This document shows positions 60,322-64,000 of a stretch of 64,000 nucleotides of DNA, one piece after another. The notes under the pieces are model-generated. The model did not search any database. It saw only the letters and a list, made by a program, of their open reading frames with translations, and was not told the DNA's origin. The position numbers and the translations under genes were made by a program. Every line of letters begins with the position of its first letter. The first letter of the stretch is position 1. This DNA comes from Allodiplogaster sudhausi (Eukaryota; Nematoda; Chromadorea; Rhabditida; Diplogasteridae): contig CALZFC010000293.1 of the NCBI GenBank assembly GCA_945643635.1, forward strand, positions 124,001 through 188,000, in the 5' to 3' direction.

Positions 60322-62096
60322 TTAATCTTTCTCATACTGTCCTCTCTTCTTCTCTTCTGCCTCACAATCAGCTGTCGATGCAGAGTGACTTGAAGAGTGT
60401 TTGAGGATGAAGTTGTTGGGGAAGAAGTCCCCGCAGGGCGAGTCGATACTCGCGGCTGAAGTGTCCATCTTCCACTCATTTATGCAAACTTTCCATATCA
60501 AAGAGTTCAACGACCTCGTGGCATAAAAAACGAAAACGTTCAGGCAGAGCGAAGTGTTGACAAACATCCCAGCGACTAGTGCGCAGATAATCTAGACGAA
60601 GAATATAAATGTGATTACACACTAAAAAAAGAAAACAAAACAAGCACAAATACTGACACTCCAAAGACACTTTTTATCTATGAAGGTTATGTTAAGTGTG
60701 CCAAGAAGGAATGTTAAAGTCGATCCAGCGGCAACTGTGAAGGCGACAATTCGAAGAGAGCGGAAGATTCTCGTCATGCTTCGAACAAAATCTGGTCAAA
60801 TTTTATCTGGTCATATTTTGTTCAATCAGAGCAGTTTTCAGAGCTCATACCGAGTTTTCTTAGTTTCTGCGCAACTAAGGCGTATACGAGCAGAGTGAGG
60901 AGGTTAATTAAAAGGGAGCCGTAGACGAACATGTACTTGGCATAGAGACGGAATAGCTCGGGAATCGTGCATACAATCATCCTGAATACAGGAGAAGCTT
61001 TCAAGTATGTATCTTCACAAATCATACTATTATTTTTCATATAGTAAAAAAAGAGAAAAGAAAACGCACTCATCCTCCGATAGTTGACTCCAAGCGAAAA
61101 GAAGACAACTTGCACAGTAAAAGACAAGCACTGCCAGTTGAATGCCAAGGTAGAATCGATTGCTCTTGTGTTTGTAACTAAGCAAGAAGTGAACATTGAT
61201 AAATGGGACACGAATCCCTTGTGAGATCTCTAACTAGTTTGGGAACGAGCAGCTTAGCCATCGGTCCATTGAAATTGAAAGCATTGCGAGAGATCCTCCA
61301 AGAACGCCAATAAGTGAAATTATCTGAAAGGCGTTAAATTTAATTAGTTAGCTATGATAATGAGTTTGATATTTCACTGCTGAATGAACTATGAGTTGCT
61401 ATTTAAAGGAAGTATCCGGCGAATAATTATACAGTAACGCTAGAGAACCAGTTTGAACGTGCGCGCTCATAAAGTTGCATGTCGCTCGGTCGAGAGAGCA
61501 TGTGAAATAGGAGGGCGGCTCTGACCTACCGTAGCTATTTCTCTACCCGCCAGTGTTTGCGTTACTATTGCTCAAAAAATAATGGGAGAAAACCGCTCAA
61601 ACTTTCTGTATATATGTTTTACGCCAAGATGAGCTTATCCATACAGAAAAAGACATGTTAATTATTCCCCGGATACCTCCTTTAACTGCTGAAGCATATG
61701 AAACAGGCTGACTTGTAACTTGAAACAGTCCAAGGCAGGAACAACGCGAACGCCGGCGAAGAAGTTGTAGAGCATCAAAATATGGCCTAGTAGATGGATG
61801 CCATCCAGTGCAGAGCAGATGGCGATTAGGATGTTGCAGGGCGCGTGCAGGGATCTGAACGATGGGCAGTCTACTTTAAACAGTCAATCTAATTTCTCTT
61901 TTTTAAATGCATATATTAATTGCAATCTCACGGGCGCTAATTGGCACTAATTAAATGTGGAACATAAAAAGAAAATGGGAAAAGCATACTTATTTCTGAC
62001 GGTAGCGATGACTATGAGCGAGTTCCCAAGGAAGCCGACGAGAACGAACAGAATGTAGATGGACATTGAGAAGTTGAGCAAGACAAAGAGGTCCAT
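60322..62096 (-). pseudogene. Srsx-like chemoreceptor with one in-frame stop
   Basis: Six exons, 61990-62096, 61677-61854, 61070-61323, 60851-60981, 60658-60791 and 60322-60591, all phases consistent, 357 codons. Order: MDLFVLLNFSMSIYILFVLV with LGNSLIVIATVRN (helix 1), SLHAPCNILIAICSALDGIH (helix 2), DCFKLQ, helix 3 ending SMDRWLS (DRY-like), helix 4 LGIQLAVLVFYCASCLLFAW, helix 5 YMFVYGSLLINLLTLLVYAL, helix 6 after TRIFRSLRIVAFTV, helix 7 VAGMFVNTSLCLNVFVFYATRS and a Ser-rich tail. This matches nematode class-A-like Srsx sensory receptors. In the loop between helices 3 and 4, AAC-TAG-TTA places a stop at 61234-61236; the frame continues open on both sides and no intron fits. Probably a recent null allele. 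Confidence 0.8.
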
Positions 62097-63230
62097 GCAA
62101 GGAGAAGCTGAATTTGTAATAACATTTTATTTCATTTTCATTTATTTACGGCATTCATAAACACGCACGTAGTGACTGCACCGAGTGACGTAATAGGTTC
62201 GAAATAGAAATAAAAATAATAATGTTCAACACGAGCATATTCATTAGTAGTAGTAGAGAGAGCATAATAAAGAAAACAAAAAGTAACATGAGTAGCAGCA
62301 TTATCTAGACCACTTAGTGGATGATGCGATCGTATTTACGTGCGTACTAAATATCCGAAAGAGATGACGGAATCTATGTATATAATACGACACTTCTTCT
62401 TGACGATGTACTACGTTGGGCATTTGAGCAATGGAACGGATGTATTTTGACAGACATTGACATTAAATGGCGTTGGCGTGTTCAGCTAGATCAAAGTGGT
62501 TACCTTTATAGAAAGAGGAATATGAAAAGCACTTCCGTCTTGTGAACATACATACATGCTTTTCTGATATGAAAGCTGGTTTGATGTCTACCGATGTATA
62601 AACAACGACTTCTATGTCGAGGTAAAAATATCATTAGACGTACTATATCAAAGTTCATGTTGTCCAGTAATGATGTTCTTTCTGGAGCTACTTTCTGTGT
62701 CTGCTACTGTCCAATTAGAATAGGCACGTAGTTATGTTGGTAGTTGCATTCGTAGTCATGTGAGTTTCATACATCGGCTCGACTGAACAAGAATTTTTAA
62801 GCGATTATCGTTCGACTACTGACGATAAGAGAATAAATGCCAGAGAGATTCAGAGGAATGAATGTACATACTTTAATGAGATTGGACGGCTTACGTACTA
62901 ACAAAATAAAATAATCGGACAATGCAACATAAAATGTGCTTTGACTATTTCTTCGTCTAGTAACCCAAAGGTGGGGCAAACTGAATCTTGGTTTACTTGG
63001 TGAACTAATGGTAAGCAGTTGTCCTTTTCATTTTTGTTCACAACAGTGCAAACAATATTCATGATTAGATAATCTTATGTAACAATTGTGTCCGAGTTTG
63101 CATGGACTTTCGCGCTCAACTGAATCGCACGTTTACTGGCTCCTCGTTATCTAATGGTAAGTAAATAGCCGTTGCCATTCATATTTTACAATCCGATAAG
63201 ATTAATTGCCGAAACTGTTTTTTTTATATT
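62097..63230. other. Intergenic upstream of receptor
   Basis: AT-rich. A segment containing gaactaatggtaagcagttg (62999-63025) is repeated as ctaatggtaagtaaatagcc (63150-63175). No gene supported. Confidence 0.5.
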
Positions 63231-63234
63231 TTTT

Positions 63235-63335
63235 TTAACAAGTATGAGCATATTGGAAAAATCCCAATAAACACAAAGAGTATGTAGATTGGCACAAACA
63301 ACTCGTCGGCCAGCAGTGCGAGGCGCATATTCAAA
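63235..63335 (-). pseudogene. Receptor helix-1 exon fragment
   Basis: Minus strand reads DELFVPIYILFVFIGIFPICS, closely like helix 1 of the receptor next door (SIYILFVLVGFLGNS) but lacking the GN motif. No further exons seen before the window end; likely a fragment of a tandem receptor duplicate. Confidence 0.5.
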
Positions 63336-63496
63336 ATGCACAAAACTAATAGATCGAATTTGAAACGGTGCGAGGACGAGCTTTTTAAAGTTAATTTCAT
63401 AATAATCCAGAGCTCTGCATCCGGTTCGTCTTGCAGATAAATATCATTCGTTGTAAGTTACTAGGTTGTCATTTCAATTCTTTGTATATGTAGATT

Positions 63497-63579
63497 GTAA
63501 CGCAGTGAGAAAATTGTCACGATTGCGAACAAAGCGTGTCTGCTTTGTTCGCTATCGTCACAATATTCTCACTGCGTTA

Positions 63580-63580
<1 letters not shown>
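63497..63580. repeat. Fold-back hairpin
   Basis: Two 39-nt arms (63497-63535 and 63542-63580) with three mismatches around a 6-nt loop gtgtct; each arm starts or ends in gtaacgcagtgag or its complement. Followed directly by a (CT)n run to about 63619. Confidence 0.9.
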
Positions 63581-63619
<39 letters not shown>

Positions 63620-63621
<2 letters not shown>

Positions 63622-64000
63622 ATATTCGAAGACGTTTCATTAGACTGTATGAATGCATGTCATGAACGAGACATTGTTTCGATATACTCAACCATGTGAA
63701 AAATTTTCCATTGACAAAACTACATATTATATCTAGACACATAGTCTGTGTCTAGCCGTTGTATCCAAAAACAAGTGCATCTCGCTGGGGATTCTCTCAA
63801 AACTCTGTTATAATTTTCATACACAATATGAAAGCGTTTTACGTATCTTTCCTAGCAAATATCCAGCTTCATCGATCCAAATTTTCAAAAAAATTATTAA
63901 AAGATTTATTTATTCAAGGGATTTGTCAATTTTCGTCCGGTAGGCCCAAAATTGACAGCGCTTCAGTGGCTGAGCGCAGCGAGCAACTGACGCCTTTTGG
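63620..64000. other. No feature seen
   Basis: AT-rich sequence to the window end, without a coding signal I can support. Confidence 0.4.

Overview
The window is nuclear DNA of a free-living nematode, most likely a diplogastrid close to Pristionchus. Genes are broken by short GT-AG introns with TTTCAG-type acceptors. There is a 127-residue major sperm protein (MSP), a nematode cuticle collagen, nematode-type seven-helix chemoreceptors, and a family-5 (GH5) cellulase carrying introns. Functional GH5 cellulases are known from Pristionchus and relatives and are considered horizontally acquired. Long (CT)n/(GA)n tracts are everywhere and create many false Ser-Leu or Arg-Glu reading frames. Gene models below were spliced by hand with phase checks; exon ends are inferences unless stated.

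Layout. 1-7939: tandem array of a 2253-bp unit, each with a three-exon secreted GH5 cellulase; three complete copies encode the same 329-residue protein, the first copy is cut by the window edge, and a fifth survives only as 3' flank. 9667-15021 and 15571-18864: two multi-exon plus-strand genes for secreted cysteine-containing proteins I do not recognise, the first with a Thr/Pro mucin-like repeat. 19300-24000: a minus-strand Str/Srh-type chemoreceptor (20084-22405) inside an inverted, permuted duplication whose other arm holds a receptor pseudogene. 24600-36420: an inverted duplication about 11.8 kb across, centre near 30.9 kb, with a GNAT acetyltransferase gene intact in the left arm and broken in the right. 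36895-40620: an 11-exon cuticle collagen on the minus strand. 40.6-43.2 kb: low-complexity DNA including an 18-bp minisatellite.

43.2-59.3 kb is an MSP region built of recurring blocks. A block (exon-like family 'Q', dispersed repeat 'P', then a divergent MSP pair) occurs at 43.2-46.6 kb and again in direct orientation at 55.7-59.3 kb; extra Q and P copies in both orientations lie between them, with one decayed zinc-finger-like gene and one small secreted-protein gene. Of four MSP copies only 44992-45582 is intact. 60322-62096 holds a second chemoreceptor (Srsx-like) that is complete except for one in-frame TAG. The last kilobase has a further receptor exon fragment and a 39-bp-arm fold-back hairpin.

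The genes do not form one pathway. The common theme is recent local duplication (tandem, inverted and block-wise) of fast-evolving nematode families, followed by decay of some copies.
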